A stretch of 64,000 nt of DNA. Origin: Bradyrhizobium sp. AZCC 2262 (lineage in GTDB: Bacteria; Pseudomonadota; Alphaproteobacteria; Rhizobiales; Xanthobacteraceae). This document shows positions 45,579-54,589 of this stretch, in pieces (the stretch's first letter is position 1; every line of letters begins with the position of its first letter). Both the position numbers and the translations under genes were made by a program. Location of the stretch: the NCBI RefSeq assembly GCF_036924535.1, contig NZ_JAZHRT010000001.1, positions 3,658,001-3,722,000 of the forward strand, read 5' to 3'. Under the pieces are notes generated by a model that was not told the DNA's origin, did no database searches, and saw only the letters and a program-made list of their open reading frames with translations.

Positions 45579-48500
45579 TCAATTATTCGGCGGCAATTCG
45601 ATCTGATTGTTCTGCTTGCCGGTGTTGAATTCCATGATCTTTCGCGTCACGCCGGGAAAGATCGCCGAAATTGGATTAACACGCAGCACCGGCGCACCAG
45701 GCGTGCCGACGACCTCATAGGTCACGCCGATCAGACCTTCATTGTTGCCGTTGCCGAGGAACAGGCCAAGCACGGGAATCTGGCCGAACATGTTGTTCAA
45801 TCCGTACATCGGAACGAAGGTGCCGCTCATCCGAACCTGATTGGCGACGGTATCGATGCTGCCTTCGATGGTCGCACCGACCATCGGTCCTTTCACGACA
45901 CCATCGCGGATCGTGAGCTGTCCATTCTGCCGGGTGAACTCGGCTCGCAATGCCGTGAAGGAAACGCCGCTCTGAGTGCCGGTAGAACCGCCTGCGGCCA
46001 CACGGTCGAGCGAAGCCTCACCCTTGATGGAGAAGCCGCGGACGTTGATCAGGCCCTCCTTGGCGCTGGGTTCGACCGTCGGCGGTTCCAGGGCGAGCTC
46101 GAGCTGGCCGCCAGTAACCTTGGAGTACATATCGGTGAAACGAAAGAAGGCGCCGGCGTCATTGGTCTGCAGCACAATGACGTCGCGTCCCTGTGTCTGT
46201 CCGCGGCCGCGCAGATCGGCCGTCACAGACGACGTATCCTTCCCGACCTTGCCGGACAGCGTAAAGCTTCGGACGATGCCGTTGCGGCGCGAGAACTTGC
46301 TATCGACGCTGCGGAACGCCTCGCCATTGAATCCCGCCACCGCGCCGAGCTTGAGGTCGATGTCGAGGTCGATGTTCCTGGACTTGCTCTTGGGATCGGC
46401 CTCTTTGCCTGATATCGCCGACTTGAGGAATCCGCGGCCGTCGAACACGTCGCCGCGCATCATGACTTTCACGACGCCGTCGGCGCCGCGTTCGGCTTTC
46501 AGCGACGCCCTGTCGCCGTCCGACGGCGCGTAGGTCGGAAAGTTCGCGTTCAACAGGTCGCCATTCTGGTCGACTTCCAGCGATCCCTTGATCGAAACGC
46601 CGCCGCCTTCGACCACGATGTCCTGGAACAGCGTCGATTGTTCCTTCTTCACCACGATGAACGTCGCCTTGCCCGACTTGCCGGGCACCTTGACCCAGCC
46701 CGGCAGGATGTTGTCGAGACGCAGCGAGGTCAGGTCGGCCTCGATGCCGACGCGGCTGTCGTTCTCGCCGATCTTGCCGATCACCTTGATCGGAATGGAG
46801 CCGCTCACGGCAGATCCGAGATCGATTCCGAGGCGTGCGCGGCTGGCGTCATCCAGCGTGGCCTGCAGCCTGATGTCGGCGTCGCCTTCGCTCGGCTTGC
46901 GATAATCCAGCGAGGCTGGCTGCCCGTTGATCTTGACGTCGCCCTTGACCTGGTAGCCCCCATTGTTGGCCAGCACCTTCAGCGTGTTGGCCTCCAGTTT
47001 CTGGTTCATCACGAGCTTGTCGGCCGCAAACCCGCCGACATCGGCCATGACGGCGTAGGTGGTGTCGGCCTTGGTCATCGAGCCTGTGACCGGCATGGCG
47101 AGCGTGATGTTGGCGGCAACCGTCCCCTTGCTGGCGTTCGGATCGATCAGCGTGCCGGAGAAATCGCTGATGCGGTCGGAAGCCAGTATCTCGGCCGCCG
47201 CCGGCACCGGGCAATCCACCCTGAACTTCACCTTCGAGGGCGACGGCTTCGGCGCCATGTCCGGCACCTCGAACGAGAAATCGGAAATGTTGATCTTGCG
47301 CCCGGCGGGCGTATCGGCAATTCCCTGCCCGATCGTCACCGTTGCCGTTCGCCCGGTAACCCGCGCTTTCAAATCCGCATCGCGGACCGCGGGCATGCCG
47401 TTGACCGGACGCGCCGTGACGCCCGACGCAACGATGTTGACGGCGAGACCGTCGTCCGGAATCGGCGGCCCCTTGCGCGACAGGTTACGCACCGGCGAAT
47501 TGACGCCGACCTCGATGCGCTGGAGCGTGCCGCGCTCGATCCGCTCGATCACCCACTCACGCACTTCAGGCACGATCAGGATCGGCCATATCCGCTTCAG
47601 GGCGGATGCCGACATTGGCGTACCCGCAAACCCAAGCTGGAGACGCGCCTCGTTCGCGTAGTCGATGCTGCCGGTGCCGGCGATGCCGATCTCGCCATTG
47701 CTGATATCGGCCTGGGTGAGCAGCACACGCTTCCGGTCGGTGTCGAACTTCATCCCGATCGCAATCCGGTTGAAGATCAGCGGAGGTTCGTTGTCGGTGC
47801 CGGCCAGCAGGATCGTGCCGCCGCTAAGGCCGGCCTGCCATTCGGTGGTGGCGCCGTTCGGCGGTTCGAGATGGCCGAGCAGCGTAATCCGGTTCGCGCC
47901 GGAAACGACCTTGAAGGGTGCGACCAGCACGCGCCGTCCGGCATCCCATTCGACGCTCATCTCCGCCGAATCGATCGGCATCGGATAATCCGGCGTATCG
48001 CTGTCGATGAGGTTCCCGGCGCCTGCCGTGATCTTGCCGCGGAAGTAGGTCGGCAAGCCGTCGCGGCCCAATTCACCTTTCAGCTCGCCGGAAAGCGGCA
48101 GGTCGGCACCGTAGGTGAGATCCTTGACCCGCATCGCCAGCAGGATGTTGGCGGCCGGCACCTTGTCGGCGCGAAGATCGACCGACCGCACGCCGTTCTG
48201 CGGCGGCCCGACCACGACCTTGAGCGACCATGGGCGCGCGCCCTCCTCGCCAAGACTCACCGCGACCCCACCGCTGCTCGGCCGGCGCATGCTGAGGCTG
48301 ATATTCTCGAACGTCCACTTATTGCCACGCTGCTGGTCGTCGACGACGAGATTGCCGTTCTTGAGGCCGATCTCGTTCAGGTTCTGCCCATCGAGTCCGG
48401 TCAGGCTAAGGCTGTCGAGCCAGTCAAGGCCGGCCAGCAATCCGTTCGGAGTCGTGTCGGGCGCGGTCGCAACAGCGCCCTGGGCGGGCGCAGGTGCCTG

Positions 48501-49382
48501 GCGGGGGAATGTCGGCGCCATGCCGGCATCGCGCTTGGAGGCGACGCCGGTCGCCAGTGGTTTGGCGGTGTCGCCGGCAGACACTGTCACCTGGCCGTCC
48601 GACGTGATTCGTACCGCGAGTTCGGCATCGACCAGATTAAGGCTTTCAGCACGCAGCCGTCCCATCAGAAGCGCCGTGCCTGACAGTTTCACCTCGGCCT
48701 TCGGCGCGGTGGCGACGATGACCTTGTCGTGGTCGCGCACGACGATGTCGCGGATTCGCACCGCGATTCGAATCCGTCCGGCCCGCTCGATCTGCGTGCC
48801 GCCGACCTCGACCGTATTGCCGTGGCCGATGTTTTCCTCGATGGCGGCTGCCAGCCAGGGCGTTGCCACGTCGAGATTGATGGGTCCGGCGCCGAGCCGC
48901 CACCACAAACCGCCGAAACAGCCGGTGAAGATTACCGCCAGCACGGCAATCACGACCACCAGGCGCTTGATCCAGCGTTCGCCGGTCAGCCAAAGCTGCA
49001 GCGCTGCAAATTTGTCGCCCAGCCGGTGAAAACCCGAACTTTGGCGGGAGAGCAGCCGCTTTGTCCGGTGGCGCGCCGCCTCGTCGGTCTCTTGTTCCCA
49101 GCCGGCCGCATCGTCCCACTGCGAGATGTGGGCCTCGGCACGCGGATTCGACCCCTTGGGCGAAGTATTCCTAGCCATTGCCTCTCGGTGCTGGCGCTGA
49201 GGTTGATCGCCGCCAGGGGCGCGCTCTTCGATCGTTATCGAACGCTCCCGTGCCGGCATCGCTGCCAATCCTCGATTAATACTGTTACTCGTGGTCGGGC
49301 CCAAGGACTGATTGGGCTGTCCCATCGACGAGCGGACGGGGGTAGCGTCGAATTCCTTGTAACCATACTCCCGGGTCATCAA
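45579..49382 (-). CDS. large YhdP/AsmA-like DUF3971 envelope protein
   Basis: Up to 1267 residues. A disordered N-terminal part (1-135) is followed by one membrane helix (WIKRLVVVIAVLAVIFTGCFGG, about 138-160), then a very long periplasmic beta-rich domain with AsmA/DUF3971 features (LRAESLNLVDAELAVRI, QGAVATAPDTTPNG, AAGGSTGTQSG..., C-terminal VGATIEGSIDTVANQVRMSGTFVPMYGLNNMFGQIPVLG). Such bridge-like proteins (TamB/YhdP/YdbH) carry phospholipids across the periplasm to the outer membrane. The start is uncertain: ATG 49382 is the outermost; ATG 49178 (MARNTSPKG) also fits. Convergent with the MFS gene, divergent from the peroxiredoxin gene. Confidence 0.88.
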   Translation of the reverse strand: MMTREYGYKEFDATPVRSSMGQPNQSLGPTTSNSINRGLAAMPARERSITIEERAPGGDQPQRQHREAMARNTSPKGSNPRAEAHISQWDDAAGWEQETDEAARHRTKRLLSRQSSGFHRLGDKFAALQLWLTGERWIKRLVVVIAVLAVIFTGCFGGLWWRLGAGPINLDVATPWLAAAIEENIGHGNTVEVGGTQIERAGRIRIAVRIRDIVVRDHDKVIVATAPKAEVKLSGTALLMGRLRAESLNLVDAELAVRITSDGQVTVSAGDTAKPLATGVASKRDAGMAPTFPRQAPAPAQGAVATAPDTTPNGLLAGLDWLDSLSLTGLDGQNLNEIGLKNGNLVVDDQQRGNKWTFENISLSMRRPSSGGVAVSLGEEGARPWSLKVVVGPPQNGVRSVDLRADKVPAANILLAMRVKDLTYGADLPLSGELKGELGRDGLPTYFRGKITAGAGNLIDSDTPDYPMPIDSAEMSVEWDAGRRVLVAPFKVVSGANRITLLGHLEPPNGATTEWQAGLSGGTILLAGTDNEPPLIFNRIAIGMKFDTDRKRVLLTQADISNGEIGIAGTGSIDYANEARLQLGFAGTPMSASALKRIWPILIVPEVREWVIERIERGTLQRIEVGVNSPVRNLSRKGPPIPDDGLAVNIVASGVTARPVNGMPAVRDADLKARVTGRTATVTIGQGIADTPAGRKINISDFSFEVPDMAPKPSPSKVKFRVDCPVPAAAEILASDRISDFSGTLIDPNASKGTVAANITLAMPVTGSMTKADTTYAVMADVGGFAADKLVMNQKLEANTLKVLANNGGYQVKGDVKINGQPASLDYRKPSEGDADIRLQATLDDASRARLGIDLGSAVSGSIPIKVIGKIGENDSRVGIEADLTSLRLDNILPGWVKVPGKSGKATFIVVKKEQSTLFQDIVVEGGGVSIKGSLEVDQNGDLLNANFPTYAPSDGDRASLKAERGADGVVKVMMRGDVFDGRGFLKSAISGKEADPKSKSRNIDLDIDLKLGAVAGFNGEAFRSVDSKFSRRNGIVRSFTLSGKVGKDTSSVTADLRGRGQTQGRDVIVLQTNDAGAFFRFTDMYSKVTGGQLELALEPPTVEPSAKEGLINVRGFSIKGEASLDRVAAGGSTGTQSGVSFTALRAEFTRQNGQLTIRDGVVKGPMVGATIEGSIDTVANQVRMSGTFVPMYGLNNMFGQIPVLGLFLGNGNNEGLIGVTYEVVGTPGAPVLRVNPISAIFPGVTRKIMEFNTGKQNNQIELPPNN

Positions 49383-49475
49383 ACTTGCCCAGCGGCCGGA
49401 GCGAATCCGACGGTCAAAGGCAAGACCCGCAATACCCTAATGGTTGATCTGCGGAAAGCGACGAAAGGAAGGCGT

Positions 49476-50258
49476 ATGTCCAAGAAAACGCGCACGAAAT
49501 CCTCCAAGCCAGCCCCCAAAAGCCGCAAGACGCCCGCCCCAAAACCGTCCGCGGCCAAGACCACCCTCAAGGCCGCCCGCAAGACCGCGGGCCGCAGCGA
49601 CACGACGTCGGCCAAAAAGCCCGCCGCCAAGGCGACTAACAAGACCGCCAACAAGACGGCCAGATCCGCCGCCAAAGCGGCTGTCGGAAAACCGGAAAAG
49701 ACGGCCAAAACCGCTTCGACCAAAGCGTCGCACAAGCCGCCATCGAAATCGTTAAAATCCAATCTATCGGCTCCGCCCAAGCCGAATGCGGGAACCGAAT
49801 CGGTCGAGGGTGCGATGGCTCCCCCGTTCAGCCTGCCCCGCGATGGCGGCGGCAGCGTCTCGCTGGCCGACTATGCCGGCAAGAAACTCGTGCTGTTCTT
49901 CTACCCCCGCGCCGACACTCCCGGCTGCACGCGGGAAGCGATCGATTTCACGCGGCTCGACAGCACATTTGCCGATGAGGGAGCCGCGGTGCTCGGCATT
50001 TCCGCAGACACCGTAAAAGCCCAGGAGTCCTTCCGCGACAAGCACCAGCTTTCGGTTCCTCTGATCTCAGATGAACAACATGAGATGCTGGAGGCCTACG
50101 GCGCCTGGGGCGAAAAATCGATGTACGGCAGGAGCTTCATGGGAATCATTCGAACCACGGTTCTGATCGGCGCCGATGGGCGGATCGTCAAAATCTGGCG
50201 CAATGTGCGGGTGGACGGCCATGCCGATGAGGTGCTGGCCGCGGTCCGCGCCATCTGA
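49476..50258 (+). CDS. BCP-type peroxiredoxin with histone-H1-like N-terminal tail
   Basis: 260 residues. Residues 1-108 are lysine/alanine/proline/serine-rich (PAPKSRKTPAPKPSAAKTT, KPAAKATNKTANKTARSAAK), like histone H1. From residue 110 a thiol peroxidase domain of the bacterioferritin comigratory protein group follows: DYAGKKLVLFFYPRADTPGC with peroxidatic C151, and GRSFMGIIRTTVLIGADG. The second cysteine five residues later in E. coli BCP (CTxxAC) is Ile156 here, so it is a one-Cys type on that helix. AAGGAAGG precedes ATG 49476. The tail could bind DNA and place peroxide defence on the nucleoid; this is inference. Confidence 0.9.
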   Translation: MSKKTRTKSSKPAPKSRKTPAPKPSAAKTTLKAARKTAGRSDTTSAKKPAAKATNKTANKTARSAAKAAVGKPEKTAKTASTKASHKPPSKSLKSNLSAPPKPNAGTESVEGAMAPPFSLPRDGGGSVSLADYAGKKLVLFFYPRADTPGCTREAIDFTRLDSTFADEGAAVLGISADTVKAQESFRDKHQLSVPLISDEQHEMLEAYGAWGEKSMYGRSFMGIIRTTVLIGADGRIVKIWRNVRVDGHADEVLAAVRAI

Positions 50259-50356
50259 GTGGGGCTTCCCTTTCCCAAAAATTAACCATGAAAGGGTCAA
50301 ATCGGCACGCAAATTGAGCCGTACGGAACTCATCTCCGACCGGCGCGGGAGTGCCG

Positions 50357-51712
50357 ATGTCGTACCGTTCCGGTCACCATTATTCCGATCACCACCACCC
50401 TCACGATCATGGCCGGACGCCGGCCCGGCGTCCCGCCAATTATCCGGCAAAGGCGGCCGCGATAGACGGTAACGGCTACACCATCGTGCATGCCGGCAAG
50501 CAGGTCCGGCTCGGCCCTGTCGTGTTCTGGATCGTTGTCGGCACCATCGTGTTGCTCGGCATGTGGTCGGCGGCGACTGCCACCTATTTCGCGTTTCGCG
50601 ACGACGTGCTGACCCGGCTGATCGCCCGTCAGGCCGAGATGCAATACGCCTATGAAGACCGCATCGCGGAATTGCGTACCAAGGTCGACCGCACCACCAG
50701 CCGCCAGTTGCTCGATCAGGAACAATTCGACCAGAAGCTCGACCAGATCATGCGCCGTCAGACCGCGCTCGAATCGCGCGCCACCGCCCTCGGCACGATC
50801 CCGGATGCGGCGGCGACCGGTTCGGTCAGACCTCAGGCCCGTGGCGCGGCCGTGGAGACGCCGGCTTCCGGCACGCCAAAGCCCTCTCCGATCAGCGATA
50901 CCGTGATCTTCGTGGCGCCGCCGGATCGCGAAGCGCGGCTCGAATCGCGCGTGCCGATCGTGGTCAAGCCGCAGCCCAATCAGTTTGCCAAGGTTCAGGG
51001 TTTCGACAACGTGCTGGTACGCCTGCAGACCTCGCTCGATTCCGTCGAGCGGCGCCAGATGGCGGCACTGACCGCGGTCGAGGACAGCATGGAATCGCGC
51101 GTTCGCCGGATGCGCGGCGTGTTCACCGATCTCGGCCTCGACATGGCGCAGCTCGAAGCGGCGACGCCGCGCTCGGCCATTGGCGGCCCGTTCGTGCCGG
51201 TGAAGCTTTCGGCCGATGCCGGCACGTTCGAGCGGCAGCTCTACAGGATCAACATCGCCCGCTCGCAGATGCAGCGTCTCAACGCGACCCTGGCGCTGGT
51301 GCCCTACCGCAAGCCGGTTATCGGCGAGGTCGAATTCACCTCGGGCTTCGGTGTCCGCAGCGATCCCTTCCTCGGCCGCCCCGCCATGCACACCGGCCTC
51401 GACTTCCGCGCCGCCACCGGCGATCCCGTCCGCGCCACTGCGAACGGCAAGGTCGTGTCATCGGGATGGATGGGTGGCTATGGCCGCATGGTGGAGATCG
51501 ACCACGGCAACGGGTTGTCGACCCGCTACGGCCATCTCTCTGAAATTCACGTCAAGGTCGGCGACGTCATCAAGATCGGACAGGTAATCGGCGCGGTCGG
51601 CTCCACCGGCCGCTCCACCGGCCCGCACCTGCACTACGAAACACGGGTCGACGGCGATGCCGTCGATCCGCAGAAGTTTTTGCGCGCGGGCGTCCGACTC
51701 AGCTCGGGCTAG
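50357..51712 (+). CDS. M23 family peptidoglycan metallopeptidase (LytM/DipM-like)
   Basis: 451 residues from ATG 50357 (GTG at 50351 is also in frame). A His-rich cytoplasmic N-terminus (SGHHYSDHHHPHDHG), one membrane helix (PVVFWIVVGTIVLLGMWSAATAT), a coiled-coil region (residues 90-150), and a C-terminal LytM domain. Zinc and catalytic residues are seen in MHTGLDFR (H and D) and HLHYETR (HxH). These enzymes cleave peptide cross-links or activate amidases in cell-wall remodelling. The His-rich N-terminus may bind metal. Starts 98 bases after the peroxiredoxin stop. Confidence 0.9.
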   Translation: MSYRSGHHYSDHHHPHDHGRTPARRPANYPAKAAAIDGNGYTIVHAGKQVRLGPVVFWIVVGTIVLLGMWSAATATYFAFRDDVLTRLIARQAEMQYAYEDRIAELRTKVDRTTSRQLLDQEQFDQKLDQIMRRQTALESRATALGTIPDAAATGSVRPQARGAAVETPASGTPKPSPISDTVIFVAPPDREARLESRVPIVVKPQPNQFAKVQGFDNVLVRLQTSLDSVERRQMAALTAVEDSMESRVRRMRGVFTDLGLDMAQLEAATPRSAIGGPFVPVKLSADAGTFERQLYRINIARSQMQRLNATLALVPYRKPVIGEVEFTSGFGVRSDPFLGRPAMHTGLDFRAATGDPVRATANGKVVSSGWMGGYGRMVEIDHGNGLSTRYGHLSEIHVKVGDVIKIGQVIGAVGSTGRSTGPHLHYETRVDGDAVDPQKFLRAGVRLSSG

Positions 51713-51791
51713 GAGCCCACCCTAAAACCGGAAGAAGGACACGCGGTGCGTCTCCGGCGCGGCCGCGCCAATGCGATGTGGAGAGCACTGG

Positions 51792-52958
51792 TCACCGGCG
51801 CCCGCCTCCACCCGGCGGCCCACCGCCGAATCCACCGGGACCACCGAATCCGCCGGGACCGCCTGGGCCACCGCCCGGAGGTCCAAAACCACCGCCGGGT
51901 CCGCCAGGACCGCCGCCGGGAGGCTCGCCTGAGCCGGGGCCACGCCCGCCGGGCGCATCAGGACGGCTGCCGCCGGGGACATTGGGTCCGCCACCGCCGT
52001 GACCCGGCGTTCCGCCGGGTGCACGATCCGGCGCACGGGGGCCCTGCATCGACGATCCCGGGAAGTGACTCACCGCCTGGACCGATTCAACGCGCAGGCC
52101 CTGCAAGCCATCGCGGACGGCATTCACCACCACGCGTGCATCCTGGCCCGGCTCGAAGCGCGACGAGTCGCGCGCCACATAGCCCGACCCGAGCTGCAGA
52201 TTAGCGCCGACGCGCCGCACATAGGCTTCGATCGACAGGCGTGTGGCGCCGGACAAATCAGAGAGATCGTCGGCGCGTGCGCGCGCGATCTGCAGCTTGC
52301 CGCCTTGTGAGATGCGTCCCTCGGCCTGAACGCGTTGACCGACGAGTGCGGCATCGATGCCTTCGAGCCGCAGACCGCCGATCCGCAGGCCGTCGCGATC
52401 GCGTTCGAGCGGTCCTGTCACCCGCGCAGTGGCATTGCGACGCTGCTCGACCAGGCTCGCGACGATCACGCCGTCGGTGCGCCGCAACCCCGAGACCGCC
52501 ACCTGCGTGCCGACGCGCCAGTTTTCACGGCCGGTCCACGCGACCTTCTGGCCGAGAACGGTCATCTCGCCGCTCTTGACGCTTTCGATCGGCCCCACAA
52601 CCTCGCTGACCGCATCGATGCGGTTGGTGGTCAGCATGCCGTTGGCCTGGCGTTGCGCCACCACGCGCGCGACATGCCCGATCCGCAGCGCCTTCACCGA
52701 CGCGGCCTCGCCATCGATCCGCACCGGCACGTCAGGCGCGTAACCGATGCGTTCGCCGTTGACGAAGATGCTGCCGAATCGCTGAATGACGCCGACGATG
52801 CCGGTGCCGCCGATGCCATGATCATCGCCGCGCGAAATCCCGGTGCCGCCGATGCCTTGATCGGTGCCGCGCTTGACCTGAGCCCACAGCGGGGACGTCC
52901 CGGCGAGCCAAAATCCCGCCAGCAGCAAGCGACGCGAAATGATCGGCGGCTTTGTCAT
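51792..52958 (-). CDS. exported DUF5666-type protein with Gly/Pro-rich tail
   Basis: 388 residues: Tat-like leader (ISRRLLLAGFWLAG), duplicated loop DQGIGGTGI / DHGIGGTGI, then repeated OB-like modules (VEVVGPIESVKSGEMTVLGQKV, AQRQANGMLTTNRIDAVSE, VQAEGRISQGGKLQIARA) that fit the DUF5666 family, and a final 90-residue tail made almost only of G, P and a few F/R (GGGFGPPGGGPGGPGGFGG). The tail resembles an elastin/collagen-like disordered region. It overlaps the upstream DUF6502 gene by four bases. DUF5666-DUF6502 pairs are common in alphaproteobacteria; functions are unknown. Confidence 0.8.
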   Translation of the reverse strand: MTKPPIISRRLLLAGFWLAGTSPLWAQVKRGTDQGIGGTGISRGDDHGIGGTGIVGVIQRFGSIFVNGERIGYAPDVPVRIDGEAASVKALRIGHVARVVAQRQANGMLTTNRIDAVSEVVGPIESVKSGEMTVLGQKVAWTGRENWRVGTQVAVSGLRRTDGVIVASLVEQRRNATARVTGPLERDRDGLRIGGLRLEGIDAALVGQRVQAEGRISQGGKLQIARARADDLSDLSGATRLSIEAYVRRVGANLQLGSGYVARDSSRFEPGQDARVVVNAVRDGLQGLRVESVQAVSHFPGSSMQGPRAPDRAPGGTPGHGGGGPNVPGGSRPDAPGGRGPGSGEPPGGGPGGPGGGFGPPGGGPGGPGGFGGPGGFGGGPPGGGGRR

Positions 52959-53827
52959 GACGGACCGCCTTCGCTGCCGTCATCGGGCGTGCCGTCGGGA
53001 TCTTCGTGGAAGACGTAAACGCCGAAATTCCAGCGGCTGTTGCCGCCCTTATCCTTGGCGAGCGCACGGTTGGCTTCGCGGTTCGCGACCTTCAATGCCT
53101 CCATCGCAAGCTCGCGCGAGCGTGCCTCCAGCCGCTTCGCCAGCTTCGGCGACAGGCCGTCGTAATGCACCGCGCGCTCGAGGAAGCGCGGCGCCGGACC
53201 GGAGACGTTCTCCGCGGCCGCCGCGACGTGATCATGCAGGTTACGGCCGAGATAGTGCCATTTGCGATCGTCGTCGCCGCGCGGAACGAAGCCGGTGTCG
53301 ATCAGCACGATCTCGTCGTCGCCATTGATGGTGACAAGCTTCCGGTCCAGCCATTCGTCGAGCACCGCGCGCGGGCGGACGTCCTTGGTGATCGACTCGA
53401 CCAGTTGCTCGAACGACGGCGCACCGCCCTCCGCCGTGCGTGGCAGCGGCAGCGGCTCGCCCTTCGCGTCGGCGAATTCAGGCGCGGCGAGCCAGCGCGC
53501 GATGATTGCGCTGGTGCGTGACAGCGTGGCCGGCGCCTCATGGACCGGCGCGCCGGCGCCGCGCAGCCGCGCCACTTCCTTGCGGTGGATGCCGGTGAGC
53601 AGGCTGACGCGGCTGTCGGTCTGCTCTTTCCCCTCCAGCGCGAAATCGTGCTCGGCGACATTGACAAAGAGCTCGCGCAACAATTGCGCCAATGCCGGAA
53701 ATGTCATGCCGCTGCGGATGCAAAGCCGGACCAGCGGACGCAGCAGCCGCGCCAGCGGCGCATGCAGCTTCGCCGCGGCGTTCGGCTGGTGCGAGGCCGG
53801 CGTCGAGTTCCGGGACTTGGCATTCAT
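52955..53827 (-). CDS. DUF6502 family protein
   Basis: 290 residues. N-terminal half has VRLCIRSGMTFPALAQLLRELFVNVAEHDF and SRVSLLTGIHRKEVARLRG, a helix-turn-helix-like pattern (SRVS..TGIHRKEV), followed by RWLAAPEFADAKGEPLPLPRT and a mostly helical C-terminus with FLERAVHYDGLSP. This matches the DUF6502 family, which is presumed cytosolic and perhaps DNA-binding. The stop overlaps the DUF5666 start by four bases, so both act together. The promoter lies in the AT-rich region after 53830. Confidence 0.8.
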   Translation of the reverse strand: MNAKSRNSTPASHQPNAAAKLHAPLARLLRPLVRLCIRSGMTFPALAQLLRELFVNVAEHDFALEGKEQTDSRVSLLTGIHRKEVARLRGAGAPVHEAPATLSRTSAIIARWLAAPEFADAKGEPLPLPRTAEGGAPSFEQLVESITKDVRPRAVLDEWLDRKLVTINGDDEIVLIDTGFVPRGDDDRKWHYLGRNLHDHVAAAAENVSGPAPRFLERAVHYDGLSPKLAKRLEARSRELAMEALKVANREANRALAKDKGGNSRWNFGVYVFHEDPDGTPDDGSEGGPS

Positions 53828-53943
53828 GGCAAAATTGTACCGGCGTTAGGCGTGGGAGACAATCCCACTTTTTTGCCGATTAAGATTGACGTGTGAAATT
53901 TTCCCACATATTAGGAAAACGTCAACCACGGGGAAATCGACGC

Positions 53944-54108
53944 ATGTCTCGCCTTTCGGCCCGAGTTTCCGCTGCTTCCACCAGAAATGTCCTGACTGAG
54001 CGCGACAAGCGCGTGGCCATCACGCCGATGCTGCCGGCCCTGCTGCGCGGCGTGATCTTCCTCGCCGGATTAGCGGCGCCGTTCGTCGTCGCACTGCTCG
54101 CGCGCTGA
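53944..54108 (+). CDS. small putative membrane protein, 54 residues
   Basis: MSRLSARVSAASTRNVLTERDK then one helix (MLPALLRGVIFLAGLAAPFVVALL). GGGGAAA lies eight bases before the ATG. No homologue recognised; the region upstream (53893) is open in the same frame. It sits on the plus strand between DUF6502 and the MerR-like-pattern gene at 54157. Only moderate support as a real gene. Confidence 0.5.
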   Translation: MSRLSARVSAASTRNVLTERDKRVAITPMLPALLRGVIFLAGLAAPFVVALLAR

Positions 54109-54156
54109 CGGCCCCGACACTTGCGCGAAGGCGGATCAACCAACGGTGACACTTCC

Positions 54157-54582
54157 ATGCGCTTTGACTTGTGGCTGGCGGATGCGTGCAGGATGGCGGA
54201 CGTCTCCTATGATGACTTCATCCTGACGATCGCTGTCGGCGGTTATCCCTGCCTGCCGGGCGCTGTCCCCGGATCTCCTCGCACCTTCGACGAAACCGAT
54301 CTGCTCACGCTCTACGTCTACGGCCGGTTGCTGACCTTCGGTTTCGACGTCCTGCGGGCCGGCGAATATGCGAGTCGCGTGCATTGCGCGCTGAAAGCCA
54401 GCGCGGACGCGATATCCGTCGCGATCGTCCTGGCGCCACACGGCGGCAAGCGCGTGGTGGTCGAGCTCGAACCACATGCGCCGGCGCGAACCGAGAAGAT
54501 CGCGTTCGACATCTCGGCGATTCGAAAATTCCTGAACCGGCGGGTCGAGCGCCGCTGCGAAGAGCAAACCCAAGATCAGTGA
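54157..54582 (+). CDS. hypothetical protein upstream of glycan cassette
   Basis: 141 residues from ATG 54157. The segment DETDLLTLYVYGRLLTFGFDVLRAGEYASRVH resembles the second helix and wing of MerR-like helix-turn-helix domains, while the rest is not recognisable. No signal peptide. It ends eight bases before the glycosyltransferase-permease gene at 54590, so it may be cotranscribed or control that cassette. A regulator role is speculative. Confidence 0.6.
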   Translation: MRFDLWLADACRMADVSYDDFILTIAVGGYPCLPGAVPGSPRTFDETDLLTLYVYGRLLTFGFDVLRAGEYASRVHCALKASADAISVAIVLAPHGGKRVVVELEPHAPARTEKIAFDISAIRKFLNRRVERRCEEQTQDQ

Positions 54583-54589
54583 GCTGTCC

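Noticed and set aside
46638..48683. 681-codon open frame on the plus strand opposite the YhdP-like gene
   Set aside because: It is the antisense shadow of a GC-rich gene; the reading is Arg/Asp/His-rich with no domain and the minus-strand protein has a clear membrane helix and family features.
51792..52030. Regular GGNCC-like DNA pattern suggestive of a CRISPR or tandem repeat
   Set aside because: It is the Gly/Pro tail of the DUF5666 gene; units are short and irregular and there are no spacers.
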